In this document: piece by piece, positions 7,412 through 15,035 of the stretch
Layout of the letters: the number at the start of each line of letters is the position of its first letter
Position numbering within the stretch: the stretch's first letter is position 1
Source of the DNA: Chloroflexota bacterium
Lineage (GTDB): Bacteria; Chloroflexota; Anaerolineae; Anaerolineales; Villigracilaceae
Length of the DNA stretch: 18,506 nt
Direction of reading: 5' to 3'
NCBI GenBank assembly: GCA_021796315.1
Contig: JAJYOH010000046.1
Span: forward strand, 1 to 18,506
Translations under genes and position numbers: made by a program
Notes under the pieces: generated by a model
What the model was told of the DNA's origin: nothing
Database searches by the model: none
The model's input: only the letters and a program-made list of their open reading frames with translations

Positions 7412-8047
7412 TCAGGAAATGGGTTCTTTTTGGATTACGAATTCACACACATCATCACCGACCGCCACACACTTGGACTCGTTCACGCGGAATTCATTAC
7501 CGCCGGAAATCCACTTGAGTCCTTCCTGTAGAAGGCCGGTTGCGATGAAGCAAACGGGTTTGTCGGCATCGTGGCGCCCCCAACAGCAGGGACATTTATG
7601 AATGGTGTAAATAAACTCGTTGTCTTTTTCTTCGACCGTGCTGTGCTGATCGCTTAACTGGCTGAAGATCTTTGCCATCGCGGGCAAACCAATTCGCAGC
7701 TTGGCGTGAAGCGGAAGGACCACAAATGCCAAATCTGCCACACCGGCCAGCGCGCCGAAATTTTTCAGGGCATCGGAAAAAGTCGCACGCCCAGCGCGAA
7801 GCGCAAGACCGCGCCCGCCGCGCGGACCGTACATTTCTTCCAACCCGGTGCCAATGGCAGACAACTCGATAAAGTCAAAGCCCTTTTCGAGATTATCGGG
7901 CGGATAGTTTTCAACATAATTGTTCAAGCCCGCCAGGTTAAGGATGGCATTCAAACCGTTCTTGCCCATCACTTCTTCGAGCGACTTGATAATGATCAAG
8001 CCGAATTTATTGGGGTAATACAGGCCGGATTTTTGAAGGGGACTCAT
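7412..8047 (-). CDS. V4R (4-vinyl reductase-type) domain protein with cysteine cluster
   Basis: 211 residues. The central pattern GGRGLALRAGRATFSDALKNFG followed by a C-terminal cysteine region fits the V4R family, named after BchJ-like proteins and thought to bind small hydrophobic ligands. The cysteines are Cys152, Cys154 and Cys155 in HKCPCCWGR, Cys166, then Cys193 and Cys201 in SKCVAVGDDVCEF; they could hold a metal or Fe-S centre. GGAG lies 6-7 bases before the ATG. It is sandwiched between a roadblock protein and a receiver protein, so a sensory or switch role is more likely than pigment synthesis. The ligand is unknown. Confidence 0.75.
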   Translation of the reverse strand: MSPLQKSGLYYPNKFGLIIIKSLEEVMGKNGLNAILNLAGLNNYVENYPPDNLEKGFDFIELSAIGTGLEEMYGPRGGRGLALRAGRATFSDALKNFGALAGVADLAFVVLPLHAKLRIGLPAMAKIFSQLSDQHSTVEEKDNEFIYTIHKCPCCWGRHDADKPVCFIATGLLQEGLKWISGGNEFRVNESKCVAVGDDVCEFVIQKEPIS

Positions 8048-8057
8048 GCAATCTCCA

Positions 8058-8429
8058 CTAGATCATTTTCGTAAGATCTTCGGCGGCTCGACGCATATCC
8101 AAAAAGATAAGTCCGAGTTTGGCCTGTTCGCGGGCGAGAGCGGTTAGAACAGCTTCTTCGCCAACCGACATCAACATTACATATCCCTTTTCGCCCTTGA
8201 TGTAAACCTGCTCAAGGGAACCGCGTCCTAATTCATTGGCAATACGTTCACCAAGGGAAAGCATGGCGGCAGACATGGCCGAGACGCGATCTTCTTCAAC
8301 GCCCTGCGGCAGGGCCGAGGCAATCGGCAAGCCGTCAACACTAACAACGGCGGAAGCTTCAATATCGGGAGAGGAAGCCTGAAGTTCGCGCAGGCGGTCC
8401 ACCATTTGTTGCGTACGATTCTTGGTCAA
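8058..8429 (-). CDS. Roadblock/LC7 domain protein (MglB-like)
   Basis: 123 residues, a single roadblock fold: SSPDIEASAVVSVDGLPIASALPQG, then AAMLSLGERIANELGRGSLEQVYIKGEKGYVMLM and a final VLTALAREQAKLGLIFLDMRRAAEDL. The start is TTG (8429-8427), supported by GGAGGG 5 bases upstream. MglB-type proteins are GTPase-activating partners of Ras-like MglA; no GTPase gene is adjacent, so the partner would be elsewhere or the protein acts as a scaffold. It is the first gene of the operon. Confidence 0.88.
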   Translation of the reverse strand: MTKNRTQQMVDRLRELQASSPDIEASAVVSVDGLPIASALPQGVEEDRVSAMSAAMLSLGERIANELGRGSLEQVYIKGEKGYVMLMSVGEEAVLTALAREQAKLGLIFLDMRRAAEDLTKMI

Positions 8430-8503
8430 GACGACCCTCCATAAAAAGGATGAGGCAACCTCACTAACCGTACCTATGGGCTGTCCTCAACATTAGTGGA
8501 GCA

Positions 8504-8531
8504 ATTTTAGCACAGGGCAAGGCAGTGTCAA
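8504..8531 (-). promoter_or_regulatory. Sigma70-type promoter of the roadblock-V4R-regulator-GT2 operon
   Basis: TTGACA (8531-8526) and TAAAAT (8509-8504) are 16 bases apart on the minus strand. The predicted start near 8497 leaves a leader of about 68 bases. That leader holds a small hairpin, TGAGG-CAA-CCTCA (8451-8463), just upstream of the ribosome site. Confidence 0.78.
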
Positions 8532-8574
8532 GTTGACCGGCGGCGCAGGAGGCCTTTACAAAACAGTAAGCCGC

Positions 8575-8616
8575 GTTCCAATATTGGGAACACAAAAAAA
8601 TACTCCGGAATATTCC
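8575..8616. other. Two AT-centred palindromes upstream of the operon promoter
   Basis: GTTCCAATATTGGGAAC (8575-8591, GTTCC/GGAAC arms) and the perfect 10-mer GGAATATTCC (8607-8616) both place GGAA/TTCC around an ATATT core. They lie 45-85 bases upstream of the -35 box. They could be operator half-sites of one regulator, or chance in an AT-rich spacer. Confidence 0.3.
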
Positions 8617-8631
8617 ATCGAACATAAAAAA

Positions 8632-8658
8632 GGACTCCGAAAACAGGAGTCCCTTTTT
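8632..8658 (-). terminator. Rho-independent terminator after tRNA-Arg (works on both strands)
   Basis: GGACTCC (8632-8638) pairs with GGAGTCC (8646-8652) around a 7-base loop. On the minus strand a T6 run follows, and on plus CTTTTT follows. It sits 25 bases past the tRNA 3' end. Confidence 0.85.
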
Positions 8659-8683
8659 ATGCCTAAATGGGCTGCGCTTCTCG

Positions 8684-8759
8684 TGGCGCCCCCGGCGGGG
8701 CTCGAACCCACAACCTACTGATTCGAAGTCAGGCACTCTATCCATTGAGCTACGGGGGC
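8684..8759 (-). tRNA. tRNA-Arg, anticodon TCG
   Basis: A full cloverleaf is seen on the minus strand: acceptor GCCCCCG/CGGGGGC, D-arm GCTC-AATGGATA-GAGT, anticodon loop CTTCGAA with anticodon TCG, 5-base variable loop, T-arm GTGGG-TTCGAGC-CCCGC. The discriminator is G73 and CCA is encoded (8686-8684). The outermost anticodon-stem pair is a C-T mismatch. It should read CGA (and by wobble other CGN) codons. It has its own promoter and terminator. Confidence 0.95.
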
Positions 8760-8770
8760 GTGCGCTGCGG

Positions 8771-8798
8771 ATTATACACGATAAGCCGCATACATCAA
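8771..8798 (-). promoter_or_regulatory. Promoter of tRNA-Arg
   Basis: TTGATG (8798-8793) and a perfect TATAAT (8776-8771) are 16 bases apart, ending 11 bases before the tRNA 5' end. The -35 box overlaps the stop codon of the histidine kinase gene. Confidence 0.75.
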
Positions 8799-11700
8799 AT
8801 CAAAATCTTTTCTTCGGTTAAAAATTCCTTCAGGCGTTCGATTTCTGTCTCGAGCTGATCGATGAGCGTTGACATATCCGAGAGATCGCCAGATTTGCCG
8901 AGCATCTCGATCTCGGCAGAAAGACGGGTGATCGGCCCGGCAGAGAAACTACTTGAGACACCTTTCAAACTGTGTCCGTGGCGCGACAATGTGACCGCAT
9001 CTCCAGTATTCAGAGATGCTTGCATTTCATTGATGCGTTTCGGCAGGCTGGCTACAAATTCACTGCACATGCTGGCAAAAAATTGACGGTCATTGTCGAA
9101 GCGGGGTAAAGCCGTTTCGAGGTTGACCGGCTTATCGTCCGGGCTTGAAGCGGAAGGGAAACCTGAAGGCGCTTTCATTTCTAATTTCTCCTCATTGGGT
9201 TGAAGCCAGCGATCCAGTACAGCTAAAAGGAATTGCGGTTCAAGCGGCTTCGAGACGTAATCATCCATGCCTGCTTCGAGGCATCGTTCGCGGTCGCCCA
9301 CAAGAGCATGGGCAGTCATGGCAATGATGGGAGTATGCTTCCCGCTTTTCAACTCTTTCTTGCGGATTTGACCGGTGGCTTCAAAGCCATCGAGCTCCGG
9401 CATTTGAACATCCATCAGGATGGCATTGTATGCCTCCTGCTGGGATCTCTCAACTGCCTGTCGTCCGTTCTCAACCGTATCTACAGAATAACCGGCTTTT
9501 TGCAGCAAGACAACAGCCAGCTTTTGATTAATAGCATTATCTTCAGCCAGCAAAAGGCGTTGACCGGAACGCTTCTGTTCAGACAGAAGATGGCGCGTCA
9601 CAAGTTTGGGCGGCTCTTCCACCTTCTGGCCAAGCACCGCAACCAGAGACTCGTAAAGCATGTGCTGCTTGACGGGTTTGAGCAGGTAGCCGGAACAACC
9701 CAGCGCTTCGAGCCGCGATGCGTCGCCGCGGTGACCGATGGACGTGAGAATAATAATCTTTACATCATGCGTGGCTGAGTCATTTATGATGGCGCTGGCC
9801 GTCTGTTCTCCATCCATACCGGGCATTTGCATATCGAGCAAAACAATTCTATAAGGATCGCCTGAGAGATGGGCATGTTGCAGCGCTTCCAACGCCTTCG
9901 CTCCTGTCGCGGCCGTTTCAATGCGGCAGCCAAATCCTTCCACCATCTTGGTCACGATCATACGGTTCGTAGCATTATCGTCCACACCCAGAATACGCAA
10001 GCCTTTCAAGCTCACCGGCTGCAGCGATAACGGGGCTGCACCGCGCGGTTTGGCAGGCTGCTTTTCGAATGTAACATCAAACCAAAAAGTTGTTCCAACG
10101 CCGGGAATGCTTTCGACTCCGATTTGTCCGCCCATGGCCTCGACCAGTTGCTTGGAGATCGTCAGGCCGAGGCCCGTCCCGCCATATTTGCGGGTAGTGG
10201 AACCATCCGCCTGGGTGAAACGCTCGAAGACAGCCGCCTGCCGGTCAAGCGGGATTCCGACTCCAGTATCCTGCACCGAAAAATGGATGGTCGCTTCTTT
10301 CTCCGTTTGAGCGATTGCCTCGGCCCGGATAACGATCTCACCCTGTTGAGTGAACTTGATGGCATTCCCAACCAGATTCGTGATCACCTGACGGATTCGG
10401 CTTGGGTCGCCGCGCAGATCGGTTGTCAGATCGGGATGGATGAGACACGCCAGCTCAAGCCCTTTATCTTCAGCCCGCTTCGCAATTGAGTAAGCCACAT
10501 CTTCAACAGTTGTCCGCAGATTGAAATTTATATTTTCAAGTTCAAGTTTCCTGGCCTCTATCTTGGAAAAATCCAGAATATCGTTCAATAATGTCAACAG
10601 GGCCTCAGCGCTTTGCAGGGAAATTTGCAGATAGTCGCGCTGTTCATTCGTGAGATGTGTATCCAGCGCAAGTTCCAACATGCCGATCACACCGTTCATC
10701 GGGGTGCGGATCTCGTGGCTCATATTGGCAAGGAATTCACTCTTGGTACGGCTGGCTTCCTCAGCAACCTGGCGAGCACGGGTAATTTCAGAAATATCGT
10801 GGTACAGGGCAAACGCGCCTGCTTTTTTCCCGGCGATCATGACGGGCACGCCAAATAACTCCACGTCGACCTGCGAACCATCTTTTCGTTTACGTTTACC
10901 GATGGCGTGGACCGCCTCGTTCATAACCTGTTGAGTGTAAAGGGCGGCCTCCCGCAGCGTCTCTTCAGTGGTGATGAGAGTATCCAGTTTGACGCCAACG
11001 GCCTCATCGCTTGTATAACCATATAAATTTTCGAATGCAGGATTGATGGAAACGATCTTCTCATCATTATCCAAAACGACGATGGCAACAGGGCTGTTGT
11101 TGACCAGAGATTCGAAATATTGTTTCTGGCGAAGGATCTCCAATTCAACCTGCTTCTGCTCGGTAACATCCCGGCCAATTCCCACAAGCCCCGCGATCTG
11201 CCCATTTCCATCCCTCAATGGGACTTTGGTGGTCATTACCCATATTGGATTGCCCCGACTATCCAATCCGGGTTCTTCGCGGCTTATGATCGGTATCCCA
11301 AAATCAAGAACAGACTTGTCGTCGGCCCAAAATTTGGCGGCGAATTCAGGCGGATAAGTATCGAAGTCTGACTTTCCCAGCACATCTTCCATTGTCTTTC
11401 CACCCGACCCCTGCCAATCTGCGACATTGGAAATAATCTTGCGTCCCTGTACATCCTTTACATAAACTCGATCGGGCAAATTATCGATCAACGTACGTAG
11501 GAGAGTACGGTCCTGTGCCAATTTCTCTTCAATCCGTTTGCGATCTGTAACATCGTGAAAGATAAAAACGCTATCGCCCATGGCGCCATCGATGACCACT
11601 GGCGATGTGGAGATTTCGTACAGGCGGCCCAACCAGGGAAATTCCTTATCCGAATTTTGGAAATGCTCAATACCGCCGATTTGACCGGGGACCAGGGTCT

Positions 11701-12097
11701 CAGAAAACGGTTGGCCGATCACCTTTGGAAAGGTGGTATTCAATCGGTCAATGACAGCATGATTACACCTGATAATTTGACCATGCTGATTCACCACGAA
11801 TATTGGATCAGAAAAGGAGTCGAAAATCGTTTCCCACTCTTTCTTACTCTTGCTGATCACAGAGGCCAGACTTTTCTGGTTTCCGATCAGCCCAGCCATA
11901 AATCCCAGAATCAGCGGCGAAGTATCCACCAGTTGTAAAAGCGGCTCGATCCGCTGGGACTCGAGCAGGGACGTAAAACTCCACGGCAAATGTTCAACGA
12001 TGATTTCGATGATCGTCCCCGCAATGACAAAGAAAATCCCAAGTGCAAATCCCCACAGCATATATCTTCGAGACAGGCTATTTTTGAACCATTTCAT
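8795..12097 (-). CDS. Hybrid sensor histidine kinase (PAS-PAS-PAS-HisKA-HATPase-REC-REC-HPt)
   Basis: 1100 residues. An N-terminal membrane helix spans about 13-34 and a second hydrophobic stretch about 60-73, with little periplasmic sequence between them, so sensing is probably cytoplasmic. Three PAS segments follow (about 85-190, 197-318, 325-440; the second is PAC-like with [10 protein letters not shown]). The dimerisation helix has His461 in [12 protein letters not shown]. The ATPase domain shows NLVGNAIKF (Asn578), DTGVG (Asp610) and GGTGLGL (639-645). Receiver 1 has Asp706/Asp707, Asp755, Lys808; receiver 2 has Asp853, Asp896, Lys950. The HPt domain carries His1042 in HSLKG. This is a complete internal phosphorelay (His461 to Asp to His1042) with an unknown final receiver, possibly the regulator at 6546-7400. 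GGAGG lies 5 bases before the ATG. Confidence 0.95.
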   Translation of the reverse strand: MKWFKNSLSRRYMLWGFALGIFFVIAGTIIEIIVEHLPWSFTSLLESQRIEPLLQLVDTSPLILGFMAGLIGNQKSLASVISKSKKEWETIFDSFSDPIFVVNQHGQIIRCNHAVIDRLNTTFPKVIGQPFSETLVPGQIGGIEHFQNSDKEFPWLGRLYEISTSPVVIDGAMGDSVFIFHDVTDRKRIEEKLAQDRTLLRTLIDNLPDRVYVKDVQGRKIISNVADWQGSGGKTMEDVLGKSDFDTYPPEFAAKFWADDKSVLDFGIPIISREEPGLDSRGNPIWVMTTKVPLRDGNGQIAGLVGIGRDVTEQKQVELEILRQKQYFESLVNNSPVAIVVLDNDEKIVSINPAFENLYGYTSDEAVGVKLDTLITTEETLREAALYTQQVMNEAVHAIGKRKRKDGSQVDVELFGVPVMIAGKKAGAFALYHDISEITRARQVAEEASRTKSEFLANMSHEIRTPMNGVIGMLELALDTHLTNEQRDYLQISLQSAEALLTLLNDILDFSKIEARKLELENINFNLRTTVEDVAYSIAKRAEDKGLELACLIHPDLTTDLRGDPSRIRQVITNLVGNAIKFTQQGEIVIRAEAIAQTEKEATIHFSVQDTGVGIPLDRQAAVFERFTQADGSTTRKYGGTGLGLTISKQLVEAMGGQIGVESIPGVGTTFWFDVTFEKQPAKPRGAAPLSLQPVSLKGLRILGVDDNATNRMIVTKMVEGFGCRIETAATGAKALEALQHAHLSGDPYRIVLLDMQMPGMDGEQTASAIINDSATHDVKIIILTSIGHRGDASRLEALGCSGYLLKPVKQHMLYESLVAVLGQKVEEPPKLVTRHLLSEQKRSGQRLLLAEDNAINQKLAVVLLQKAGYSVDTVENGRQAVERSQQEAYNAILMDVQMPELDGFEATGQIRKKELKSGKHTPIIAMTAHALVGDRERCLEAGMDDYVSKPLEPQFLLAVLDRWLQPNEEKLEMKAPSGFPSASSPDDKPVNLETALPRFDNDRQFFASMCSEFVASLPKRINEMQASLNTGDAVTLSRHGHSLKGVSSSFSAGPITRLSAEIEMLGKSGDLSDMSTLIDQLETEIERLKEFLTEEKILI

Positions 12098-12181
12098 TTT
12101 GGCCTCCGGCGATCTGTTTTATGACCGGACAAATTGAGTTTAACACATCCAAGCTTACAAACATCTTGCAGTTGAATAACG

Positions 12182-12425
12182 CTACTGAAAGGCGCTGCCG
12201 CACTTGCCACAAGACGAAGGACATAGTAAACTTGGCGCAATGTTTACCAGACCTGATTTCCCAATGGTGACCACACTTGCACCTGGCGCACACCTGCCCT
12301 GGCGGGCGGTGCCAGGGAGTGCAGGTGTGACCATGGCCATGCGCATGATGCGAATGGAGATGTTCTGCCGCGCCGAGTGGAAAGCACGTTAGGTCTGCAT
12401 ACCTGAACGAAAACGGGCTGTCCAT
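12182..12425 (-). pseudogene. Cys/His-rich zinc-ribbon-like ORF, apparently frameshifted
   Basis: From the ATG at 12425 the minus frame gives a His-rich stretch (EHLHSHHAHGHGHTC, residues 21-35) and then CARCKCGHH (46-54) and GKHCAKFT (60-67). Skipping one base (12224) continues in another frame as CPSSCGKCGSAFQ and stops at 12184-12182. Two cysteine knuckles meeting at a frame break suggest a decayed or programmed-shift zinc-binding protein of about 80 residues. No Shine-Dalgarno is seen and the start codon lies in a terminator loop, so the start is doubtful. It may instead be a chance reading of structured DNA. Confidence 0.3.
12272..12329. other. Nested hairpin with two alternative left arms
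   Basis: Two similar segments, CACACTTGCACCTGGC (12272-12287) and CACACCTGCCCTGGC (12289-12303), can each pair with the same right arm at 12311-12329 (GCCAGG-GAGT-GCAGGTGTG). The inner option gives 6 bp plus 9 bp with a 4-base bulge. Mutually exclusive stems followed 87 bases later by a plus-strand terminator resemble an attenuator, but the same bases also encode the Cys/His-rich ORF on the other strand. Confidence 0.4.
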
Positions 12426-12443
12426 TTAGCGGACGGCCTTTTT
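12416..12443 (+). terminator. Rho-independent terminator, plus strand, upstream of metG
   Basis: GGCTGTCC (12416-12423) pairs with GGACGGCC (12431-12438; one G-U) around ATTTAGC and is followed by TTTTTG. No convincing plus-strand protein gene precedes it, so it ends either an unseen small RNA or a metG leader. Confidence 0.65.
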
Positions 12444-12470
12444 GTTTGTAAAACAAAAAACATTTAAACA
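12442..12470 (+). promoter_or_regulatory. Weak candidate promoter for metG
   Basis: TTGTTT (12442-12447) and TAAACA (12465-12470) are 17 bases apart, just past the terminator. Both boxes are poor matches and lie in an A/T-rich palindrome (TTTTTGTTT-GTA-AAACAAAAA, 12439-12459). Confidence 0.25.
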
Positions 12471-12536
12471 CAAAGGTCACGAAGTACACGAAGGCCTTTT
12501 CTTTTCCCCTTAGTGTCCTTTGTGCCCTTCGTGGTG
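12466..12536. repeat. CACGAAG/CACAAAG hairpin repeat before metG
   Basis: Bases 12466-12494 and 12508-12536 pair at 22 of 29 positions around a 13-base loop. The arms are quasi-tandem 9-10-base modules (CACAAAGG, CACGAAG, CACGAAGG). This is the same family as 1603-1674. It ends 20 bases before the metG start codon, so it would be in the metG leader. Confidence 0.7.
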
Positions 12537-12556
12537 AAAAGAAAAGAGAGACACGA

Positions 12557-14395
12557 ATGCCTGAAAACATCTTAGTTGCAGTTGCCTGGCCGTATGCCAA
12601 TGCAGAAATCCATGTTGGAAATTTAACCGGCTCACATTTGCCCGGCGATATTTTTGCGCGCTATCATCGCCTGAAGGGGAACAAGGTGCTGATGATCACC
12701 GGCACGGACTCACACGGCACGCCCGTCACCATGAGCGCGGATAAGCTCGGCAAGCCAGTCGAGGAAGTGTACAAGTTCTATCACGAAGGCTTCATCGAGT
12801 TGTTCAAGCAGATCGGCATTTCGTATGACCTGTACACGACGACGCACAGCGAGAACCATTTCAAAGTCTCGCAAGCCATGTTCCTTGCCCTCCAGAAAAA
12901 CGGATTCCTGTTCAAGGAGTTCAGCAAACAATGGTATTCCCCCAGCGCGGACAAGTTCCTGCCCGACCGTTACGTGGAAGGGACTTGTTACATCTGCGGA
13001 TTCGAGGGCGCGCGCTCCGATCAATGCGACAATTGCGGCAACGTTCTCGAGCCTGAGAAACTGATCAAACCGCGCGCAAAGACCGGCGACGGCGCGCTTG
13101 AATTGCGCGACACCGAACATTTTTATCTTGACCTTTCCAAGCTCGAACCGGATGTCAAGAAGTTTTTGCAGGATCGCGCCGATCACATGCGCGATACCGT
13201 TTTGGGCGAATCGCTGCGCAAGATCGAAAGCGAAGGTCTCAGGCCGCGCTCCATCACGCGCGACCTGGATTGGGGCATCCCCGTCCCGGTGCAGGAAGCG
13301 GGTTGGGAAACGAAAAAACTCTACGTGTGGTTCGAGGCCGTGATCGGCTACCTCTCCGCCCCCATTGAGTGGGCGCAGTTGTCGGGCGCCGCCCTGAGCG
13401 AGTCGAAGGGTCAGAAAGCTGGCGCTGAGCAAGGTCGAAGCGAAGCGTGGCGCGATTGGTGGACAAATCCCAAAGCGAAGCAATTCCACTTCATCGGCAA
13501 GGACAACATCTTCTTCCACACGTCGCAATGGCCGGCTGAACTGATGGGCGCGGGCAGCGCGTTCATGGAAATCTTCGCGGGCGAAGAAGTCCCGCTGACC
13601 CTGCCGTATGATGTGCCCGCCAACCAGTTCATGAATCTCGAAAGCAAAAAGATCAGCGGCTCGCGCAATTGGGCTGTCTGGGGACACGACGCGCTGACAC
13701 GCTTCGACCCGGACGCGCTGCGTTATTACCTGACGGTCAACATGCCCGAAGCGAAGGACAGCGATTGGGATTGGGCCGAGTTCGTGGCGCGCAACAATAA
13801 CGAACTGGTGGCGACCTGGGGCAACCTTGCGAATCGCGTGCTGGCTTTTTGTTATAAGAATTGGGATGGGCGCGTTCCCGATGTGGATGTGACCACGCTT
13901 CGTCCCGCGGACCTGGAACTGCTCGCCGTTATCGAAAACGGATTCAACACTGTGGGCGCGGAACTCGAAGCCGTGCGCCTGCGTTCTGCGTTGGGCGAAG
14001 CGATGAAGCTCGCCACCGTGGTCAATCAGTATCTCGACACCAACGCGCCGTGGTCAGCCATTAAGACTGACAAAGATGGCGCATCCAAAACAGTTTACAC
14101 CGCGCTCAAAGCCATTGACTCGCTCAAGGTGATGTTCGCCCCATTCCTGCCGTTCACCTGCGAAAAACTGCACGGCTTCTTCGGCTACGAGACTCCGCTC
14201 TTCGGCGAACAATACACCGAGACGGTCAAAGACTCGCTTGGCGAGCATACGGTGTTGAGATATAAGCCTGTTGCAGGATTAAAATGGAAACCCAGCGAGT
14301 TAAAATCTGGGAAAAAACTAAACCAGCCTGCTCCCCTCTTCAAAAAATTAGAAGAAGCCGTTATTGAGGAAGAAAGAGCAAGGCTTGGGCAATAA
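12557..14395 (+). CDS. metG: Methionyl-tRNA synthetase
   Basis: 612 residues; charges tRNA-Met, including the initiator. Class I signatures are AEIHVGN (HIGH equivalent, residues 17-22) and KKISGS (KMSKS equivalent, 364-369). The zinc knuckle has Cys144, Cys147, Cys157 and Cys160. WGIPVP, YVWFEAVIGYLSAPIEW and FHFIGKDNIFFHT are catalytic-domain landmarks. The DALRYYL and ANLANRVL-type stretches mark the anticodon domain. The C-terminal OB-fold dimerisation domain seen in longer MetG proteins is missing, which is a normal variant. Residues 277-296 are an apparent in-frame insert made of dispersed-repeat sequence, between the catalytic core strands before HFIGKD. The ribosome site (AGAGAG) is weak. 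Confidence 0.97.
   Translation: MPENILVAVAWPYANAEIHVGNLTGSHLPGDIFARYHRLKGNKVLMITGTDSHGTPVTMSADKLGKPVEEVYKFYHEGFIELFKQIGISYDLYTTTHSENHFKVSQAMFLALQKNGFLFKEFSKQWYSPSADKFLPDRYVEGTCYICGFEGARSDQCDNCGNVLEPEKLIKPRAKTGDGALELRDTEHFYLDLSKLEPDVKKFLQDRADHMRDTVLGESLRKIESEGLRPRSITRDLDWGIPVPVQEAGWETKKLYVWFEAVIGYLSAPIEWAQLSGAALSESKGQKAGAEQGRSEAWRDWWTNPKAKQFHFIGKDNIFFHTSQWPAELMGAGSAFMEIFAGEEVPLTLPYDVPANQFMNLESKKISGSRNWAVWGHDALTRFDPDALRYYLTVNMPEAKDSDWDWAEFVARNNNELVATWGNLANRVLAFCYKNWDGRVPDVDVTTLRPADLELLAVIENGFNTVGAELEAVRLRSALGEAMKLATVVNQYLDTNAPWSAIKTDKDGASKTVYTALKAIDSLKVMFAPFLPFTCEKLHGFFGYETPLFGEQYTETVKDSLGEHTVLRYKPVAGLKWKPSELKSGKKLNQPAPLFKKLEEAVIEEERARLGQ
13385..13444. repeat. 60-bp repeat-derived insert inside metG
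   Basis: Two related units occur: GCCCTGAGCGAGTCGAAGGG (13391-13410) and CGCTGAGCAAGGTCGAAGCG (13423-13442). Both belong to the CTGAGCnnnGTCGAAG type, and the first matches the element at 16358-16377 at 18 of 20 bases. They add about 20 residues (Gly/Ala/Ser/Glu/Gln-rich) to the enzyme. The insert is defined by my recollection of the family, in which PIEWA is followed closely by an EAWxxWW segment. Confidence 0.65.
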
Positions 14396-14473
14396 AACTA
14401 AGCTATGGAAAATAGGAAGAAAAGGACACAACGGCCCAATGAGTCAATTGCCTAAATGGCATCCAATCGTCTT

Positions 14474-14947
14474 TTAGCCTCTTTTGACAATGGCATCATT
14501 CAGTGCATTTACTATCTTCAGAATATATTCTTTATCTTTTGATAAGAGAGCATCAGCCTCACCAGAAGAACTGCCAATCTTTACAACATAGGTTGGTTTA
14601 GCCATAATTGCCAATGCAACTCCTCCAACCACAATTAAAAACGAAACTAGCAAAAAGCCTATGTTCAATATTGTACCCAAAGCACCCGCTGGGCCAGAAG
14701 AACTTTGATTTTGAAGTGTAACAGCAAACATAGAAGTGAGGCCAGCAGAAAGCAAAACGCCACAGCAACAAGTTAAAGGGCCTCCAATAGCCGCAATTAA
14801 AATGCCAGGAATTCTTTTGGCAGCGATTTCACCCACGGTAACCGACGTGATGTTTGCCATCGCATATGTCTTCCCGCCAATCACCGCGCGAGTATTGGTA
14901 ATAAATACGCTTTGATCTTGATAAAAAGTAATTTCTGAATTTGACAT
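14474..14947 (-). CDS. Small membrane protein, DUF6232-like
   Basis: 157 residues. The N-terminus ITFYQDQSVFITNTRAVIGGKTYAMANITSV is a beta-rich segment typical of DUF6232-type proteins, and two hydrophobic helices follow (about 45-76 and 88-114). The C-terminal soluble tail has YVVKIGSSSGEADALLSKDKEYI, a phrase typical of these proteins. AGGAGG lies 9 bases before the ATG. It has its own strong promoter. The gene is AT-richer than metG and converges on it, with 78 bases between the two stops. Function unknown; membership by recollection of the pattern only. Confidence 0.7.
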   Translation of the reverse strand: MSNSEITFYQDQSVFITNTRAVIGGKTYAMANITSVTVGEIAAKRIPGILIAAIGGPLTCCCGVLLSAGLTSMFAVTLQNQSSSGPAGALGTILNIGFLLVSFLIVVGGVALAIMAKPTYVVKIGSSSGEADALLSKDKEYILKIVNALNDAIVKRG

Positions 14948-14982
14948 GAGATAGATCCTCCTAAATGTTCAGAATTCAATCT

Positions 14983-15011
14983 CTTATAACAAATCTTTAC
15001 CGCAGAGTCAA
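14983..15011 (-). promoter_or_regulatory. Sigma70-type promoter of the DUF6232-like gene
   Basis: TTGACT (15011-15006) and TATAAG (14988-14983) are 17 bases apart on the minus strand, about 36 bases upstream of the start codon. The lipoprotein gene ends only 25 bases upstream of the -35 box. Confidence 0.7.
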
Positions 15012-15035
15012 TAGACAGTTCGCATGAAGAAATCA

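Noticed and set aside
8684..8759. tRNA-Arg as an integration site for a mobile island
   Set aside because: No integrase and no repeat of the tRNA 3' end were seen in the window. The terminator follows directly.
12204..12392. Plus-strand 62-codon ORF before the terminator
   Set aside because: It is the reverse of the hairpin block, rich in Met and Arg, with no ribosome site and no recognisable family.
12180..12445. T-box riboswitch for metG
   Set aside because: There is a terminator, but no TGGNACCGCG-type antiterminator bulge and no clear specifier loop.
12710..13687. Minus-strand 325-codon ORF opposite metG
   Set aside because: It is a mirror frame of a GC-rich essential gene. Its sequence is rich in Arg, Ala and Glu, with no domain.
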